This document shows, one piece after another, positions 11,648 to 12,033 of a stretch of DNA of 12,033 bases. Source of the stretch: Kingella pumchi (GTDB taxonomy: Bacteria; Pseudomonadota; Gammaproteobacteria; Burkholderiales; Neisseriaceae). The notes beneath the pieces are model-generated. The model was given only the letters and a program-made list of their open reading frames with translations, had not been told where the DNA came from and did no database searches. A program made the position numbers and the translations under genes. Location of the stretch: assembly GCF_022288825.1 (NCBI RefSeq), contig NZ_JAKOOW010000024.1:134343-146375 (forward strand), written 5' to 3'. The stretch's first letter is position 1; each line of letters opens with the position of its first letter.

Positions 11648-12033
11648 ATGTCCCAGCCCAAAGCCCCTTCCCCCTGGCGCATCATCAACCCAGTGCGCCC
11701 GCAAATCCGCCGCGCGATGGCAATCGCCACCGCTGCCGCCGTTCTTTCCACCGCTGCGCTGCTCGTTATGGCACGCATTCTCAAAGATCTTCTAAACGAC
11801 CAAGCCGACTGGTGGCTCGCTGCGCTGCTTCTCGTTCTCACCCTTGCCGCCTTTGCCGTGCGCGCCTACGCCTTCCGCGTCTCGCACCTTGCCGCTTTTC
11901 GCCTGGAAACCCTGCTGCGTAGCCAGCTTGCCGAACGCCTCGCGCAAGTCTCGCTCGGTTTCCTGCACGCCCGACGCCAGCGACGCCGAAGTAGAAGCCG
12001 CCGCGCGTGCCGCACAATGCCACGACTTCATCA
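11648..12033 (+). pseudogene. ABC exporter (permease-ATPase fusion) gene, internally deleted and frameshifted, cut by the window edge
   Basis: The ATG at 11648 with ribosome site GAGAGAAG starts a typical exporter permease: a Trp/Arg-rich amphipathic lead (WRIINPVRPQIRRA), TM1 (about 24-43), a short loop with DWW, TM2 (about 58-75), then RVSHLAAFRLETLLRSQLAERLAQVSLGFL, the first cytoplasmic helix of a type I ABC exporter such as a siderophore exporter. At about 11960-11968 this stops making sense. In the +1 frame from 11967 the sequence becomes TPDASDAEVEAAARAAQCHDFI, the helical subdomain just after the Q-loop of an ABC ATPase domain. In an intact protein these parts lie roughly 300 residues apart. 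The frame-0 reading there (HARRQRRRSRSRRACRTMPR) is low-complexity shadow. I infer a large deletion joining the permease to the nucleotide-binding domain out of frame. The remainder lies to the right. Confidence 0.6.

Noticed and set aside
11313..11795. 160-codon plus-strand ORF across the repeat-rich spacer
   Set aside because: It is made mainly of DUS and other repeats and overlaps the ABC exporter start out of frame; no domain is recognisable.

Overview
The window looks like a chromosomal segment of a Neisseriaceae bacterium. The main evidence is about 40 copies (counted by eye, both strands) of the 10-mer GCAGCCTGAA, many extended to AGGCAGCCTGAA. This is the DNA uptake sequence (DUS) dialect described for Kingella and some Neisseria lineages. 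The copies are mostly inverted pairs in intergenic spacers, where they also serve as transcription-terminator stems. A dRS3-like repeat and the gene content (close homologues of fabA, fabB, ybiT and UPF0210) fit a GC-rich, naturally transformable betaproteobacterium. I cannot name the species.

Layout. (1) 1-1731 is a worn accessory/defence segment: the 3' part of a type I restriction specificity subunit (hsdS), a degraded C-terminal piece of a type ISP-like restriction-methyltransferase with an apparent internal deletion, and an orphan S24/LexA-like domain that lacks the DNA-binding half and both catalytic residues. (2) 1732-2834 holds a dRS3/NIME-like repeat, then a C10 homopolymer next to a putative promoter with an overlapping palindrome, driving a DUF1269 glycine-zipper membrane protein. 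(3) 2835-4873, minus strand, is the anaerobic unsaturated fatty-acid pair fabA-fabB, with a recognisable promoter, a leader hairpin and a spacer carrying DUS of several dialects. (4) 5037-7732, minus strand, has an unknown membrane-anchored protein and the conserved ACT-domain (UPF0237) plus UPF0210 pair. (5) 7793-10388, plus strand, has the ABC-F ATPase ybiT, a 165-bp fold-back MITE-like element, and a COG2910-type NAD(P)-binding oxidoreductase. (6) 10389-12033 has a GNAT acetyltransferase, a 479-bp repeat-rich spacer containing a gene remnant, and the start of an ABC exporter gene that appears to be an internally deleted, frameshifted chimera.

The housekeeping genes look intact. The accessory genes at both ends look decayed, and the spacers between them are crowded with short repeats: DUS pairs, a TTGGGT-type hairpin family, a fold-back element and dRS3. 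The most unusual points are the catalytically dead S24 domain, the C10 tract plus operator-like palindrome at the DUF1269 promoter, the fold-back element with a shrunken second copy, the mixed DUS dialects between fabA and fabB, and the ABC-transporter chimera at the right edge. I found no complete, obviously new multi-gene system.
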